From positions 1 to 64,000 of the forward strand of contig CAMYOC010000026.1 in assembly GCA_947259915.1 (NCBI GenBank): 64,000 bases of DNA, read 5' to 3'. The notes under the pieces were generated by a model. It saw only the letters and a program-made list of their open reading frames with translations. It was not told the DNA's origin and ran no database searches. A program made the translations under genes and the position numbers. Below, piece after piece: positions 47,281-57,888 of the stretch. How positions within the stretch are numbered: position 1 is the stretch's first letter; every line of letters begins with the position of its first letter. The DNA comes from an uncultured Gammaproteobacteria bacterium (GTDB lineage Bacteria; Pseudomonadota; Gammaproteobacteria; Steroidobacterales; XN24).

Positions 47281-48240
47281 TCACTCCCACAACGCGCTGA
47301 TAGCCGCCACGCCCTGCGCGCCGTGACGCCACGCCGGCTCCAGCATGGTCTGCACCATCCCACCGATGGCGTAGACGGGTAACGGCAACGGCTCGGTCAA
47401 TTCCGCGAATCGTCCCCAGCCGATGCCGGGTGCACCGGGATGGCTGGCCGTGGCGAGCACCGGGCCGAGGACCGCATAGTCGGCGCCAAGGCGGACAGCC
47501 TGCGCCAGCTCCTCCCGGTCATGACAGGACATGCCCACCCACCTGGCTGCAGGCTTTGCATCGGCCGTCAGGTCGCGCCAGCAGCGCACCGGCAGATGGA
47601 TCCCGTCGGCACCGCTGGCCACGACCACCGGCATCACGCGGTCGGGTTCGCCGTTGATCACCACCGGCACCGCACGCGGGCGGCAGTATTCAATGGCGAT
47701 CGACGCAAGCGCACCGAGTTCGCGCTGGTCGGCCCACGGCGCCCGCAACTGTAGCAACGTCGCACCGCGCTCGAGCACGCGCGCCACGCGCCGACGGAAG
47801 TCCGCCAGATCTTCGTAACGCCCGGTCACCGCGCACAGAGAGCCGAGAGCCAGGGCGCTGAGGATAGGCCGGTCGGCGGGCAACAGCGGCTTGCGATCCA
47901 GCTCGCCGGGCGCCACCCAGTCCAGCGTCTGGCCCTCCAGTCCGCGCGCGTGCCCCTCGAACTGCAACACCCGCCAGACGTCGAGGTCGATTTCCCGATC
48001 CGGGTAGACATGTCGGTAACGGATCAATGGGCGCGCCTGCAACAGGCGCAGACCGAGTTCCTCACTCAGCTCCCGATCCAGCCCCGCCAGCCGGGACTCA
48101 CCTGGATCGAGCTTGCCGCCCGGGAATTCCCAGGCATCGGCCATGTGCTTGCCAGGTGGGCGCTGGCAGATAAGCACCCGGCCGTCGGCGTCACTGAGGA
48201 CGCCGGCGACGACATGCAGCGTCGGCAGCGATCGAATCAA
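47281..48240 (-). CDS. MutT-like 8-oxo-dGTP diphosphatase fused to a thiamine-phosphate-synthase-like domain
   Basis: The product has 319 residues in two parts. Residues about 1-130 are a Nudix domain of the MutT type (VVAGVLSDADGRVLICQRPP; the Nudix box GGKLDPGESRLAGLDRELSE), which sanitises 8-oxo-dGTP. Residues about 140-319 resemble the ThiE/TenI TIM barrel (TLLQLRAPWADQRELGALAS; VINGEPDRV; DGIHLPVRCW; YAVLGPVLATASHPGAPGIG; VYAIGGM). This fusion is known in Gammaproteobacteria next to secA; the second half may be a regulatory or inactive relative of thiamine phosphate synthase. It is 10 bp from the secA stop. Confidence 0.9.
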   Translation of the reverse strand: MIRSLPTLHVVAGVLSDADGRVLICQRPPGKHMADAWEFPGGKLDPGESRLAGLDRELSEELGLRLLQARPLIRYRHVYPDREIDLDVWRVLQFEGHARGLEGQTLDWVAPGELDRKPLLPADRPILSALALGSLCAVTGRYEDLADFRRRVARVLERGATLLQLRAPWADQRELGALASIAIEYCRPRAVPVVINGEPDRVMPVVVASGADGIHLPVRCWRDLTADAKPAARWVGMSCHDREELAQAVRLGADYAVLGPVLATASHPGAPGIGWGRFAELTEPLPLPVYAIGGMVQTMLEPAWRHGAQGVAAISALWE

Positions 48241-48250
48241 GGCCGGTAGT

Positions 48251-50983
48251 TCAACTCAAACGGCCGTGACAATGCTTGTATTTCTTGCCCGAGCCACAGG
48301 GGCAGGCTTCGTTCCGTCCGACCTTGGGATGGTCGCGCACAAACGGTTCATGGGGGGGGGCCGCCGCGTCGCCGCCTTGGGCCGCGGCAGCCTGGCCCGG
48401 TCCTGCCGGAGCGCTGCTGGCGGTGGCTGCCGGGGCCTCCGCGTGCTGGAACTTCATCTTCGCCGCCGCTCGCCGCTGGCGCTCCAGCGCCTCGACTTCT
48501 TCCTCGGTGCGGATCTGGACCCGACTCAGGATGCTGACCGTATCGTGCTTCACACGATCCAGCATCTCGGAGAACATCTGGAACGCTTCGCGCTTGTATT
48601 CCTGTTTCGGATTCTTCTGAGCATAGCCGCGCAGATGTATGCCCTGGCGCAGATAGTCCATCGCCGCCAGATGTTCCTTCCACTGGGTGTCGAGCTGCTG
48701 CAGCATTACCGCCTTCTCGAAGTGGCGCATCACCGGTTCACCGATGGTCTCGACCTTCTCGTCATAGAGCCGTGTCACTTCCTCGATGACCCGATCGCGG
48801 ATGCTTTCCTGATCGAGAGCGGGCTCCTTTTGTAGCCACTCTGCGATCGGCAGACCGGCGGCGAAGTCGCTCTCCAGGGTCCGCTCCAGGCCTTCGACAT
48901 CCCACTGCTCCTCGACGCTCTCCATCGGCACATATTGCTCGACCAGATCCTGCAGCACTTCTTCACGGAGCCCGACGATCCAGTCGGCGATGTCCTCGGC
49001 GGCCATGAGCTCACTACGCTGCTGGTAGACCACCTTGCGCTGGTCGTTGGCCACGTCGTCGTACTCGAGCAACGATTTGCGGATATCGAAGTTGTGCGCT
49101 TCCACCTTGCGTTGGGCGCGCTCGATCTGACGCGACAACAGCCGGCTCTCGATCGCCTCGCCCTCGCGCATGCCGACACGCTCCAGTAGGGCCTTGGTCT
49201 TCTCCGGCTCGCCGAAGATCCGCATCAGATTGTCTTCCAGCGAAAGATAGAAACGGCTCGAACCGGGATCCCCCTGGCGGCCGGAACGTCCGCGCAGCTG
49301 GTTATCAATCCGCCGGGACTCGTGGCGCTCGGTGCCGATGATGTGCAGACCCCCGGCTGCGACCACATCGCCGTGTCGCTGCGCCCACTCTTCCTTGCCG
49401 GACGCCGCATCCTCTTGCTCGGCGCGGGCGCCGTGCACGTCGGTGCCGGGGCTGCCGCCGAGCACGATATCGGTGCCGCGACCCGCCATATTGGTGGCGA
49501 TAGTGATCGCCCCGGGGCGACCCGCCTGGGCGACAATCTCAGCTTCGCGGGCGTGCTGCTTCGCGTTGAGAACTTCATGGGTCATGCTGCGTTTGCGCAG
49601 CAGGCCGGACAGATACTCGGAGGTCTCGATGGACGTGGTACCCACCAGCACCGGCTGTGCGCGCTGATGACAATCCTCGATGTCCTCGATGATCGCGTCG
49701 AACTTGTCCTTCTGTGTCAAATAGACCAGGTCGGCACCATCCTGACGCACCATGTCTTTGTGGGTCGGGATGACCACGACTTCGAGACCGTAAATCTGCT
49801 GAAACTCGAAAGCCTCGGTGTCGGCGGTGCCGGTCATACCCGACAGCTTCTGGTACATGCGGAAATAATTCTGGAACGTAATCGACGCCAGCGTCTGGTT
49901 CTCCTGGCGGACCTGGACACCTTCCTTGGCCTCGATGGCCTGATGCAGACCGTCTGACCAGCGCCGGCCCGGCATGGTGCGACCGGTAAACTCGTCGACG
50001 ATGACCACTTCACCGTCCTTGACCAGGTATTCCACGTCCCGCCGGTAAACGCCGTGAGCACGCAGCGCGGCGGAGAGATGCTGCATCAGACCGATGTTGG
50101 CGGCGTCGTATAGGCTCTCTCCCGCCTTGATCAAACCACCGCGTGACATCAGCTCCTCGACCCGGGCGTGGCCGTCCTCGGTAAGAAACGCCTGTTTCGA
50201 TTTCTCGTCGATGGAGTAGTCGCCCGGGCCCTCGGGCTCGCTTTGTACCTTGAGCTTCGGGACCAGTTTGTCCACCTTGTTGTACAGCACGGTATCTTCT
50301 TCCGACGGCCCGGAAATGATCAGCGGTGTCCGCGCCTCGTCGATGAGGATCGAGTCGACTTCGTCGACCACCGCAAACCAAAGCGCCCGCTGCACGCGGG
50401 TCTCGAGGCTGAATGCGAGATTGTCGCGAAGATAATCGAAGCCGAATTCGTTGTTGGTGCCGTAGGTGATGTCGGCCGCGTAGGCCGCGCGCTTGGTCTC
50501 GGGATCCAGACCGCTGCGGATCACGTCCACGGTCAATCCCAGGGTCTCGAAGATCGGGCGCATCCACTGCGAGTCACGGCTGGCCAGGTATTCGTTGACC
50601 GTAACGATATGCACGCCCTCACCCGGCAGCGCATTGAGGTAGGCGGCGAGGGTCGCCACCAGGGTCTTGCCCTCGCCGGTGCGCATCTCGGCGATCTTGC
50701 CGAAGTGCAGCACCATGCCGCCGATCAGCTGCGCATCAAAGTGACGCATCCCGAGGCTGCGCACACTGGCCTCGCGCACACAGGCAAACGCCTCGACCAA
50801 CAGATCGTCGAGCGCGGAGCCAGCGGCCAGCTTTTGGCGGAATTCCTCCGTCTTGGCGCGAAGCTGTTCGTCGCTGAGAGCCTGGATCGAGGGTTCCAGG
50901 TCGTTGATTTGTCGTACCAGGCGACCGTACTGCTTCAGCAGGCGTTGATTGCGGCTGCCGAAAATTCCTGTGAAAATAGACAC
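48251..50983 (-). CDS. secA: Protein translocase ATPase SecA
   Basis: SecA drives preproteins through SecYEG. The 910-residue protein has the Walker A motif MRTGEGKT (about 100), the DEAD-type [20 protein letters not shown], the preprotein-binding and helical scaffold domains, and a C-terminal SecB/lipid-binding zinc motif ([24 protein letters not shown]8CH). The start is GTG 50983, preceded by GGGAG. No upstream SecM-like arrest peptide gene was found; the 137 bp to the M23 gene look empty. Confidence 0.97.
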   Translation of the reverse strand: MSIFTGIFGSRNQRLLKQYGRLVRQINDLEPSIQALSDEQLRAKTEEFRQKLAAGSALDDLLVEAFACVREASVRSLGMRHFDAQLIGGMVLHFGKIAEMRTGEGKTLVATLAAYLNALPGEGVHIVTVNEYLASRDSQWMRPIFETLGLTVDVIRSGLDPETKRAAYAADITYGTNNEFGFDYLRDNLAFSLETRVQRALWFAVVDEVDSILIDEARTPLIISGPSEEDTVLYNKVDKLVPKLKVQSEPEGPGDYSIDEKSKQAFLTEDGHARVEELMSRGGLIKAGESLYDAANIGLMQHLSAALRAHGVYRRDVEYLVKDGEVVIVDEFTGRTMPGRRWSDGLHQAIEAKEGVQVRQENQTLASITFQNYFRMYQKLSGMTGTADTEAFEFQQIYGLEVVVIPTHKDMVRQDGADLVYLTQKDKFDAIIEDIEDCHQRAQPVLVGTTSIETSEYLSGLLRKRSMTHEVLNAKQHAREAEIVAQAGRPGAITIATNMAGRGTDIVLGGSPGTDVHGARAEQEDAASGKEEWAQRHGDVVAAGGLHIIGTERHESRRIDNQLRGRSGRQGDPGSSRFYLSLEDNLMRIFGEPEKTKALLERVGMREGEAIESRLLSRQIERAQRKVEAHNFDIRKSLLEYDDVANDQRKVVYQQRSELMAAEDIADWIVGLREEVLQDLVEQYVPMESVEEQWDVEGLERTLESDFAAGLPIAEWLQKEPALDQESIRDRVIEEVTRLYDEKVETIGEPVMRHFEKAVMLQQLDTQWKEHLAAMDYLRQGIHLRGYAQKNPKQEYKREAFQMFSEMLDRVKHDTVSILSRVQIRTEEEVEALERQRRAAAKMKFQHAEAPAATASSAPAGPGQAAAAQGGDAAAPPHEPFVRDHPKVGRNEACPCGSGKKYKHCHGRLS

Positions 50984-51120
50984 TTATGCTCCCAAGAGGC
51001 ATGTTGGCAGGGCGTCACGCGGGTGCCGCCGTCGATTATGCTGCCGCCATTACGGCAAAGCCCGTTATTTTACGGCCTGCGGGGTGGGCGGGAAACAGCG
51101 CCGGAGCAGGCGCCGCGCAA

Positions 51121-52029
51121 TCAGCGCTGCACGTACTTCAGCGGATTGACCTTTTGCCCATGCTTGAGGACTTCGAAATGGACGTGGGGCCCGGTGGCGC
51201 GCCCTGACTTGCCCATGCGCGCGATCTCCTGACCTTTCTTGACCGTATCACCCACGGCCACGAGATTTTCCTTGTTGTGCGCATAGCGGGTCACCAGGCC
51301 ATTGCCATGGTTGATCTCCACCATGGTGCCGTACCCGTAACGCTTGCCGGACCAGGTGACGACGCCCGAGGCGACGGCAAGAACGTCGACCCCTTCATTA
51401 CCGGCAAAATCGACGCCGGCATGGAACTTCTGTTTGCCCGAGAACGGATCGGTGCGCTTGCCGAAGTAGGACGACAACCAGCCCGAACTGATCGGCCGGC
51501 CCTCGGGCACGCGATCCCGACTCAGGCGGCGGTTCGACAGCACTCGCTCCAGTACCGTCAGCTGATCGGCACGATCGTCGATCTGCAGCGCCAGGTCGTC
51601 GAGCATGGTATCGAGATCGTTGGCCTCGACCGAGAGACCGGAATCACCTGTCTCGGGTCCACCGCGGGCGGGCGGGTCGTCAAAATTGAACTCTCCTTCC
51701 TCCAGATCCGCCATGGAGACCAGACGCCGTCCGAGCGCATCGAGGCGGACCACGTGAGCGTTGAGCTGGCCCATGCGCACCGCCAGCGCATCCAGATTGG
51801 CGCGCGCTTCAGCGTCAAGATCGCTTATCTTCGCCTGCTGTGCCTCGACCTCGGCGCGCATCTGCTCGACCGCGTCGGCGGTGAGAGCGTTATCACTTCC
51901 TCCGGCGATCATGCTGCCGGCCACAAAGACCAGGCCCAGCACAAAAATACATAATGCCGCAGGAACAATGCCGGTAAGCCGGATCTGGCGGGCATCGCCG
52001 CGGCGACGAGAGTAGATGATCAGGTGCAT
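51121..52029 (-). CDS. M23-family metallopeptidase (LytM domain), inner-membrane anchored
   Basis: The 302-residue protein has an N-terminal membrane segment (about 20-45, GIVPAALCIFVLGLVFVAGS), a coiled-coil region (about 55-160, rich in Glu/Gln/Asp/Leu) and a LytM domain with the zinc motifs HAGVDFAGNEG (HxxxD) and GPHVHFEVLKHG (HxH). It probably cuts peptide cross-links in peptidoglycan or activates an amidase. It sits beside secA, a recurrent gammaproteobacterial position, and is divergent from dciA. Confidence 0.92.
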   Translation of the reverse strand: MHLIIYSRRRGDARQIRLTGIVPAALCIFVLGLVFVAGSMIAGGSDNALTADAVEQMRAEVEAQQAKISDLDAEARANLDALAVRMGQLNAHVVRLDALGRRLVSMADLEEGEFNFDDPPARGGPETGDSGLSVEANDLDTMLDDLALQIDDRADQLTVLERVLSNRRLSRDRVPEGRPISSGWLSSYFGKRTDPFSGKQKFHAGVDFAGNEGVDVLAVASGVVTWSGKRYGYGTMVEINHGNGLVTRYAHNKENLVAVGDTVKKGQEIARMGKSGRATGPHVHFEVLKHGQKVNPLKYVQR

Positions 52030-52307
52030 GGGGTCAGCCGCGCAGAGATGACATATTGCCCGGCGACCTGCGGCATGCAGGTGACATCTTCGGAATGGAG
52101 CGGCTGGCTCCCCAAATTATTCTCCGCGCGCGACCGTGATTGGCTCATAAGCCATTGATTCATAACCGGTAACCCCGCTGTCTTAGGTTTCCTGCCCGTA
52201 GACCGGAAGTTTTGCGTCGCCATCTTTCGATGGCTTTGCCTTTGTCAGTCCAGCAGAATATGCACAAATCTGTCTCCCAGCTCAAGGACTTAGCTCTCAC
52301 CCTGACC

Positions 52308-52610
52308 ATGGCGCCCGGACGACCCAAATCGCTAAAGGACCTGCTCGCCGCCAGCAGCCTCTCTCGCCTGGTCGAACAGGCCAGCGCGACAGATGTCCTG
52401 ACCCGCCGGGTACAAGCCCTGCTGCCGGCCGAGATCGCGCCCCATGTCCTCGGCGCTAATCTGCGCGATCAGCGGCTGATCGTACTGGTCGATGCCGCCG
52501 TCTGGGCTGCCCGTGTTCGCTTCGAAGCCGCCACGCTGCGGCGTGGGCTGAGCGAAAGCCACGACGTGGCGCCGTCGACGGTCTCGGTCAAGGTGCGACC
52601 GGCACGCTGA
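52308..52610 (+). CDS. dciA: DciA-type DUF721 protein (replicative helicase loader/operator candidate)
   Basis: The product has 100 residues from the chosen start. The DUF721 core is visible: RPKSLKDLLAASSLSRLVEQ, LLPAEIAPHVLGANLRDQRL and LIVLVDAAVWAARVRFEAAT. DciA is the ancestral helicase loader or operator in bacteria lacking DnaC. No start has a clear ribosome site; ATG 52308 gives the family-like beginning, but TTG 52212 or ATG 52230/52260 would lengthen it. In the 280-bp gap upstream a hairpin GCCATC-TTTC-GATGGC (52219-52234) is the only feature. It converges on lpxC with 9 bp between stops. Confidence 0.75.
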   Translation: MAPGRPKSLKDLLAASSLSRLVEQASATDVLTRRVQALLPAEIAPHVLGANLRDQRLIVLVDAAVWAARVRFEAATLRRGLSESHDVAPSTVSVKVRPAR

Positions 52611-52619
52611 GTATCTTGC

Positions 52620-53528
52620 TCAGACGGCAATGGGTGCCGTGTACGAGATTGGCGTGTCGGCCAGATCGGTGAAGGTAACGGCCTCCCAACAATCCCGTCT
52701 CACCACCAGGCTGCGCAACAGCATATTGTTGAGGCCGTGGCCCGATTTGTAGCCACTGAATTCGCCGATCAGAGTGTGGCCGAGCAAGTACAGATCGCCG
52801 ATCGCGTCGAGGATCTTGTGGCGCACGAATTCGTTCTCATAACGCAGCCCGTCTTCATTGAGAATCCGGTAACTATCCAGCACTACCGCGTTGTCCAGAC
52901 TGCCGCCCATGACCATGTTGCGTGAGCGCAGATTCTCCAGATCACGCATAAAACCGAAGGTGCGGGCGCGGGCAACTTCCTTGAGATATGAAGTCGAAGA
53001 GAAGTCCATCGAGGCCCGCCGCTGATGGGCCTTGAATATGGGGTGATCGAATTCGATCTCGAAGTTGACTTTGAAGCCGTCAAAGGGATCCAGCCGGGCC
53101 CACTTGTCACCATCTTCCACAACCACCGGCCGTTTGATCCGGATAAATCGCTTGGGCACATTCTGCTCGACAATACCGGCGGCCTGGATCAGGAATACGA
53201 ATGGCGCCGCACTGCCATCCATGATCGGTACTTCCGAGGCGCTCAGCTCCACATAGGCGTTGTCGACCCCCAGTCCCGCGAGGGCGGATAACAGATGTTC
53301 CACGGTGGCCACGCGCACGCCGTCCTCGATGAGCGTCGTGCCGAGCATGGTGTCGCCGACATTGTCAGACTCAGCGCGGATCTCCGCTATCGGATCGAGG
53401 TCCGTGCGACGGAATACGATGCCGGTGTTGGCCGGCGCCGGCGCGAGCGTGAGGAATACCTTTTCGCCCGTGTGCAGGCCGACCCCCGTCGCCCGGATCG
53501 GGTCTCTTAACGTCCGCTGTTTGACCAT
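52620..53528 (-). CDS. lpxC: UDP-3-O-acyl-N-acetylglucosamine deacetylase LpxC
   Basis: This zinc enzyme catalyses the first committed step of lipid A synthesis. The 302-residue protein starts [20 protein letters not shown], has the metal ligand region [40 protein letters not shown], and [20 protein letters not shown] with its His/Asp ligands. I chose ATG 53528, preceded by GGGGA; the frame extends to 53552. It follows ftsZ by 204 bp, the usual gammaproteobacterial order. Confidence 0.97.
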   Translation of the reverse strand: MVKQRTLRDPIRATGVGLHTGEKVFLTLAPAPANTGIVFRRTDLDPIAEIRAESDNVGDTMLGTTLIEDGVRVATVEHLLSALAGLGVDNAYVELSASEVPIMDGSAAPFVFLIQAAGIVEQNVPKRFIRIKRPVVVEDGDKWARLDPFDGFKVNFEIEFDHPIFKAHQRRASMDFSSTSYLKEVARARTFGFMRDLENLRSRNMVMGGSLDNAVVLDSYRILNEDGLRYENEFVRHKILDAIGDLYLLGHTLIGEFSGYKSGHGLNNMLLRSLVVRRDCWEAVTFTDLADTPISYTAPIAV

Positions 53529-53694
53529 TTTTGTTATCCCCTGTGGCCACACCGTCTTCGGTGAGCCCGCCCGCCGGGACGGCCCCTGCGGCCAAATCCC
53601 GGTTCCCCCTGAACCGACGGCATCCAGACGATCCCCAAATAATGCTCAGCCGTCGGCCCGGCGATTCCGCTCCATGTCGAAATTCGCGCCGGGC

Positions 53695-53703
53695 AGTATA
53701 CCA
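53695..53703 (-). promoter_or_regulatory. Candidate extended -10 promoter for lpxC
   Basis: On the minus strand TGGTATACT (extended -10) lies about 167 bp before the lpxC ATG, in the ftsZ-lpxC gap. No strong -35 box is present, as expected for extended -10 promoters. E. coli has an lpxC promoter in a similar place. Confidence 0.4.
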
Positions 53704-53732
53704 TGTTGCACTGCACCATAGTGCGGAGAGGC

Positions 53733-54875
53733 TCAGTCAGCCTGTCGCCGCAGGAAAGCCGGGATATCCAGCAGCGAATCATCCTCGGGTAATCCCGCCA
53801 GGCCATCACCCGCCGCTCGCCGCGTGCGTTGCACTGCCGGCCGCTCGAGACTGTCCCAGTCGGGGCGATCCTTGGGATTCCTGCGCACCACCCTGACCTC
53901 GGGCTGCTGACGCACGACCGATCGGCCAAGACCGGTGGCGACCACGGTGACACGCATTGATCCGGTCATCTCCGGATCGATCACGGTGCCGACCACGACC
54001 GTTGCGTCATCCGAGGCGAAGTCCTTGATGGTCTTGCCGACGATGTCGAACTCGCCGATGGAAAGATCCATCCCCGCAGTGACGTTGACCAGCACGCCGT
54101 TGGCGCCCGACAGGTCGATGTCGTCCAGCAGCGGACTCGACACCGCTGCCTCCGCGGCCTCGACAGCCCTGTCCTCGCCGCTGGCCTCACCGGTACCCAT
54201 CATGGCCATGCCCATCTCAGACATGACCGTGCGCACGTCGGCGAAGTCGACATTGATCAGACCCGGCCGGGTGATCAGTTCGGCGATGCCCTGGACCGCG
54301 CCCTGGAGCACCTGGTTGGCGGCGCAGAACGCATCCAGCAGAGTGGTCTGTGCGCCCAGCACCGTCAGCAGTTTCTGGTTCGGGATCGTGATCAGAGAGT
54401 CGACGTATTTCGACAACTCGCCGATGCCCTGCTCGGCGATACCGCGGCGTTTGCCGCCCTCCATCTCGAACGGCTTGGTGACCACCGCAACGGTCAGGAT
54501 GCCGAGCTCGCGGGCCACCTGTGCAACCACCGGCGCGGCGCCGGTACCGGTTCCACCGCCCATACCGCCGGTGATGAACAGCATATCGCTGCCTTCGATG
54601 ACTTCCTGGATGCGATCGCGATCCTCCATTGCCGCCTGACGGCCGACTTCAGGATTGGCGCCGGCACCCAGCCCCTTGGTGATATTGCACCCGATCTGCA
54701 ACGCCATCTTGACGTTGGATTTCTTGAGCGCTTGTGCATCGGTGTTGGCGCAGATGAAATCCACACCCTCGATACCCGATGCGATCATGTGCGACACGGC
54801 ATTACCTCCGCCCCCGCCCACACCCAGAACCTTGATCACCGCGTTCTGACTGAATGAGTCCATTAACTCAAACAT
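53733..54875 (-). CDS. ftsZ: Cell division protein FtsZ
   Basis: FtsZ is the tubulin-like GTPase that forms the Z-ring. The 380-residue protein has the GTP loop GGMGGGTGTGAAPVVAQ, the VLGVGGGGGNAVSHM N-terminal loop, the T7-type loop LINVDFADVRTVMSEMG and the conserved tail DIPAFLRRQAD that binds FtsA and ZipA. I chose ATG 54875 with GGGAGAG upstream; an earlier in-frame start at 54935 is unlikely. It follows ftsA by 38 bp. ZapD, encoded in this window, bundles its filaments. Confidence 0.98.
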   Translation of the reverse strand: MFELMDSFSQNAVIKVLGVGGGGGNAVSHMIASGIEGVDFICANTDAQALKKSNVKMALQIGCNITKGLGAGANPEVGRQAAMEDRDRIQEVIEGSDMLFITGGMGGGTGTGAAPVVAQVARELGILTVAVVTKPFEMEGGKRRGIAEQGIGELSKYVDSLITIPNQKLLTVLGAQTTLLDAFCAANQVLQGAVQGIAELITRPGLINVDFADVRTVMSEMGMAMMGTGEASGEDRAVEAAEAAVSSPLLDDIDLSGANGVLVNVTAGMDLSIGEFDIVGKTIKDFASDDATVVVGTVIDPEMTGSMRVTVVATGLGRSVVRQQPEVRVVRRNPKDRPDWDSLERPAVQRTRRAAGDGLAGLPEDDSLLDIPAFLRRQAD

Positions 54876-54913
54876 GTTTGACTCTCCCTCTCTGTGAAGT
54901 GACTCTTTCCATC

Positions 54914-56149
54914 TCAAAAACTCCCCTGAAACCACGCTTTCATCCGTTCAACAATGTCCTTCAAACCGCCGCTGATCGGGGCTTCCCCGGAGCGCCGTTC
55001 CTGATCCTCCTGGCCGTATAACAACAAGCCGACGCCGGTGGCGTGAATCGGATTACGCACTACATCCACCAGACCACTGACGTGCTGCGGGATGCCCAGA
55101 CGCACCGGCAGGTGGAAGACCTCCTCCGCCAGTTCGACCGCGCCCTCCATCTTCGAACTACCACCGGTGATCACCACGCCCGCGGCGACCAGTTCCTCGA
55201 ATCCACTGCGGCTCAATTCGTCACGCACCAGCGAGAACAGCTCCTCATAGCGGGGCTCGACGATCTCGGCCAGGGTCTGGCGCGCCAGCCTGCGTGGCGG
55301 CCGGTCACCGACGCTGGGAACCTCGATGGTCTCGTCAGGATTGGCGAGCTGTGACAACGCACAGGCGTACTTGATCTTGATCTCTTCCGCGTACTGGGTC
55401 GGCGTGCGCATGGAAACCGCGATGTCATTGGTGACCTGGTCGCCGGCGATCGGTATCACCGAGGTATGACGGATGGCGCCGCCCGAGAACACCGCGATAT
55501 CGGTGGTGCCACCACCGACGTCGACCAGACACGCGCCGAGTTCCTTCTCATCCTCGGTGAGCACCGAGTAGCTGGACGCCAGCTGCTCCAGCACGATGTC
55601 CTCGACCTGTAGCCCGCAGCGCTGTACGCACTTGACGATGTTTTGGGCCGCGCTCTCGGCGCCGATCACCATGTGGACCTTGGCTTCGAGCCGTACGCCC
55701 GACATGCCGATAGGCTCGCGGATACCCTCCTGGTGATCGATGATGAATTCCTGCGGCAGGATATGGAGGATCTTCTGATCCGCCGGGATCGCCACGGCAC
55801 GCGCGGCGTCGATAACCCGGTCCACATCATCCGACTTCACTTCCTTGTCACTGATCGCGACGATGCCGTGGGAATTCAGACTGCGCACGTGGCTACCGGC
55901 GATGCCGGTGTACACGCTGTGGATCTCGCAACCCGCCATCAGCTCCGCTTCCTCGATCGCCCGCTGGATCGAGGCCACGGTTGATTCGATGTTGACCACC
56001 ACGCCCTTCTTCAGACCGCGGGATGGATGGCTACCGACACCGATCACTTCGATAGCGCCGTCGTCGCGGACTTCACCGACGATGGCAACTACCTTTGATG
56101 TGCCGATATCCAGGCCGACGATCAGGTTCTTGGCTGCTCGCCTAGACAT
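54914..56149 (-). CDS. ftsA: Cell division protein FtsA
   Basis: FtsA is the actin-like protein that tethers FtsZ to the membrane. The 412-residue protein has phosphate and nucleotide loops (LIVGLDIGTSKVVAIVGEVR; LVDVGGGTTDIAVFSGGAIR; VITGGSSKMEGAVELAEEVF), the 1C domain insertion, and a C-terminal amphipathic helix (IVERMKAWFQGSF). I chose ATG 56149 with AGGAA upstream; the open frame extends over the ftsQ gene and is not a real extension. It overlaps ftsQ by 8 bp. Confidence 0.97.
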   Translation of the reverse strand: MSRRAAKNLIVGLDIGTSKVVAIVGEVRDDGAIEVIGVGSHPSRGLKKGVVVNIESTVASIQRAIEEAELMAGCEIHSVYTGIAGSHVRSLNSHGIVAISDKEVKSDDVDRVIDAARAVAIPADQKILHILPQEFIIDHQEGIREPIGMSGVRLEAKVHMVIGAESAAQNIVKCVQRCGLQVEDIVLEQLASSYSVLTEDEKELGACLVDVGGGTTDIAVFSGGAIRHTSVIPIAGDQVTNDIAVSMRTPTQYAEEIKIKYACALSQLANPDETIEVPSVGDRPPRRLARQTLAEIVEPRYEELFSLVRDELSRSGFEELVAAGVVITGGSSKMEGAVELAEEVFHLPVRLGIPQHVSGLVDVVRNPIHATGVGLLLYGQEDQERRSGEAPISGGLKDIVERMKAWFQGSF

Positions 56150-56927
56150 CTTTATCGTTTCCTTTCTGTTCTCTGTTGACTGGCTGTTCGGCATCGACCC
56201 AGGCCACGGTAAAACCCCGCGTATAGCGCAGATCGATATATCTGGCGCGCCCATCCCGTGCCGCCAGCAGCGGCACCGCGAGCCGCACGAGACGTTCGAA
56301 TCGATGTTCGAAGTCTTCGCGACCGAAACGTACTTCGAGCCCGCTGCCGAACACGATGCGCCACGCGCCACGCTCATCCAGGCGCACGCCGGTCAGCAGG
56401 TGCCCGGCCTCGGCCAGCGGACCGCGCATCTCCAGATAGCGCCGTGCAACCCGGACTTCCGTACCGGCTGGCCCATACAGGCTCGGCAGCTCGGCCGGGA
56501 TATGGCGGGCCGACTCGATAAACAACTCACCCCGGGTGTTGAGCAGACCCTGGTCACGCCAGCGGGCCGCAGGTGTCTGCTCGGTGATGGTCAGCACCAG
56601 CTCGGCCGGCCAACGGCGATGGACACGGGCCTCTTCCACCCAGGACAATTTCTCAACCCGGCGCTGCAGTTTTTCCAGGTCAGCGCTGAGGAATCCGACA
56701 CCTGCCAGATCGCCCATCGCGGCCTCAACGGCGACCGGTGAGATGCGCTCGAATTCACCGGACAGCGTGATCGCGTTGATCGGACGATCCAGCACCTCGA
56801 TCGCGCCCCACAACAGCACGCCGCCAATGACCAGCACCGCGGCAACGGAAACCAGCGTCCGCAGTTGTGTCAGCGGCAGCTTGAGCCGCGGTTTGGTCTC
56901 GCGCGTGCGTTTACGGTTACGTGCCAT
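56142..56927 (-). CDS. ftsQ: Cell division protein FtsQ
   Basis: FtsQ is a bitopic divisome protein that links early and late proteins (FtsB, FtsL). The 261-residue protein has a basic cytosolic tail (MARNRKRTRETKPRLKL), one membrane helix (about 26-45), a POTRA domain (NAITLSGEFERISPVAVEAA) and a beta domain. I chose ATG 56927, which overlaps the ddlB stop by 11 bp. The ftsA start lies within its end. Confidence 0.94.
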   Translation of the reverse strand: MARNRKRTRETKPRLKLPLTQLRTLVSVAAVLVIGGVLLWGAIEVLDRPINAITLSGEFERISPVAVEAAMGDLAGVGFLSADLEKLQRRVEKLSWVEEARVHRRWPAELVLTITEQTPAARWRDQGLLNTRGELFIESARHIPAELPSLYGPAGTEVRVARRYLEMRGPLAEAGHLLTGVRLDERGAWRIVFGSGLEVRFGREDFEHRFERLVRLAVPLLAARDGRARYIDLRYTRGFTVAWVDAEQPVNREQKGNDKDV

Positions 56928-57888
56928 CAGCAACGCCCCCGACACGTTCACCCATGCTGGTTTCCAGAATCCGCCATACCAGTTCGCCGAAATCGATGCC
57001 GGCCTCACTGGCGCCCATGGGCACCAGGCTGTGAGAGGTCAGTCCCGGAACCGTGTTCACCTCGAGAAAACTCGGCACTGCATCCGCGCCCATGAGGAAA
57101 TCCACCCGGCCCCAGCCGCTGGCACCGACAGCCTCGAACGCCGCCAGCGCGGCACCGCGACACGCCTGCTCCGTCTGCGAGTCCAGACCGCTGGGGCAGA
57201 AATATCTGGTCTCGTCAGAGAAATACTTGGCGTCGTAGTCGTAGAACACGTGGGGCGTCTCGATCCGGATGATCGGCAGCGCCTCGCCCTGAAGCACGGG
57301 TACCGAATACTCCGCTCCCGTCACCCAGGTCTCCGCCAGCACACAGGCGTCGTGCTGCCGTGCCAGTCGCCAGGCGGCCTCGAACTGATCGGGCGCATCC
57401 ACCTTGCTCATGCCGACGCTGGAACCCTCGCCCGCCGGCTTGACGATCAGCGGCAGGCCCAATTGCTCGATCAACCTCGGCCCATCTCCGGCCTCTGTGA
57501 CAAGTTCGAAGGCCGGCGTCGCCAGACCCGCCGCGAGAAACAGTTGTTTGCTGCGCAGTTTGTCCATCCCCAGCGCCGAGCCCAGCACGCCGCTGCCGGT
57601 AAACGGCAGCCCGGCGGTCTCCATCGCGCCCTGGATGGTGCCGTCTTCTCCACCGCGGCCGTGGAGCGCGATCCAGGCGCGGTCGAAGCGCTGCGTCCGC
57701 AGTCGCGCGATAATGTCCGGACCAGGATCCAGGTCATGTGCATCCACGCCGCGGCGACGCAATGCTTCCAGCACTGCCTTGCCGGTCATCAGCGAGATGT
57801 CGCGCTCGGCGGAGCGGCCACCCATCAGCACCGCGACCCGACCAAAGTCGGCTGCCGCCTCGACCGGATACCGGTGCTCCGTGGTCAT
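56917..57888 (-). CDS. ddlB: D-alanine--D-alanine ligase
   Basis: This enzyme makes the D-Ala-D-Ala dipeptide used by MurF. The 323-residue ATP-grasp protein has VAVLMGGRSAERDISLMTGK, IALHGRGGEDGTIQGAMETA, LPLIVKPAGEGSSVGMSKV and the C-terminal FLEVNTVPGLTSHSLVPMGA. It overlaps murB by 4 bp (ATGA) and ftsQ by 11 bp. Confidence 0.96.
   Translation of the reverse strand: MTTEHRYPVEAAADFGRVAVLMGGRSAERDISLMTGKAVLEALRRRGVDAHDLDPGPDIIARLRTQRFDRAWIALHGRGGEDGTIQGAMETAGLPFTGSGVLGSALGMDKLRSKQLFLAAGLATPAFELVTEAGDGPRLIEQLGLPLIVKPAGEGSSVGMSKVDAPDQFEAAWRLARQHDACVLAETWVTGAEYSVPVLQGEALPIIRIETPHVFYDYDAKYFSDETRYFCPSGLDSQTEQACRGAALAAFEAVGASGWGRVDFLMGADAVPSFLEVNTVPGLTSHSLVPMGASEAGIDFGELVWRILETSMGERVGGVADGT

Noticed and set aside
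51000-51120. SecM-like arrest peptide upstream of secA
   Set aside because: No open frame with an arrest motif between secA and the M23 gene.
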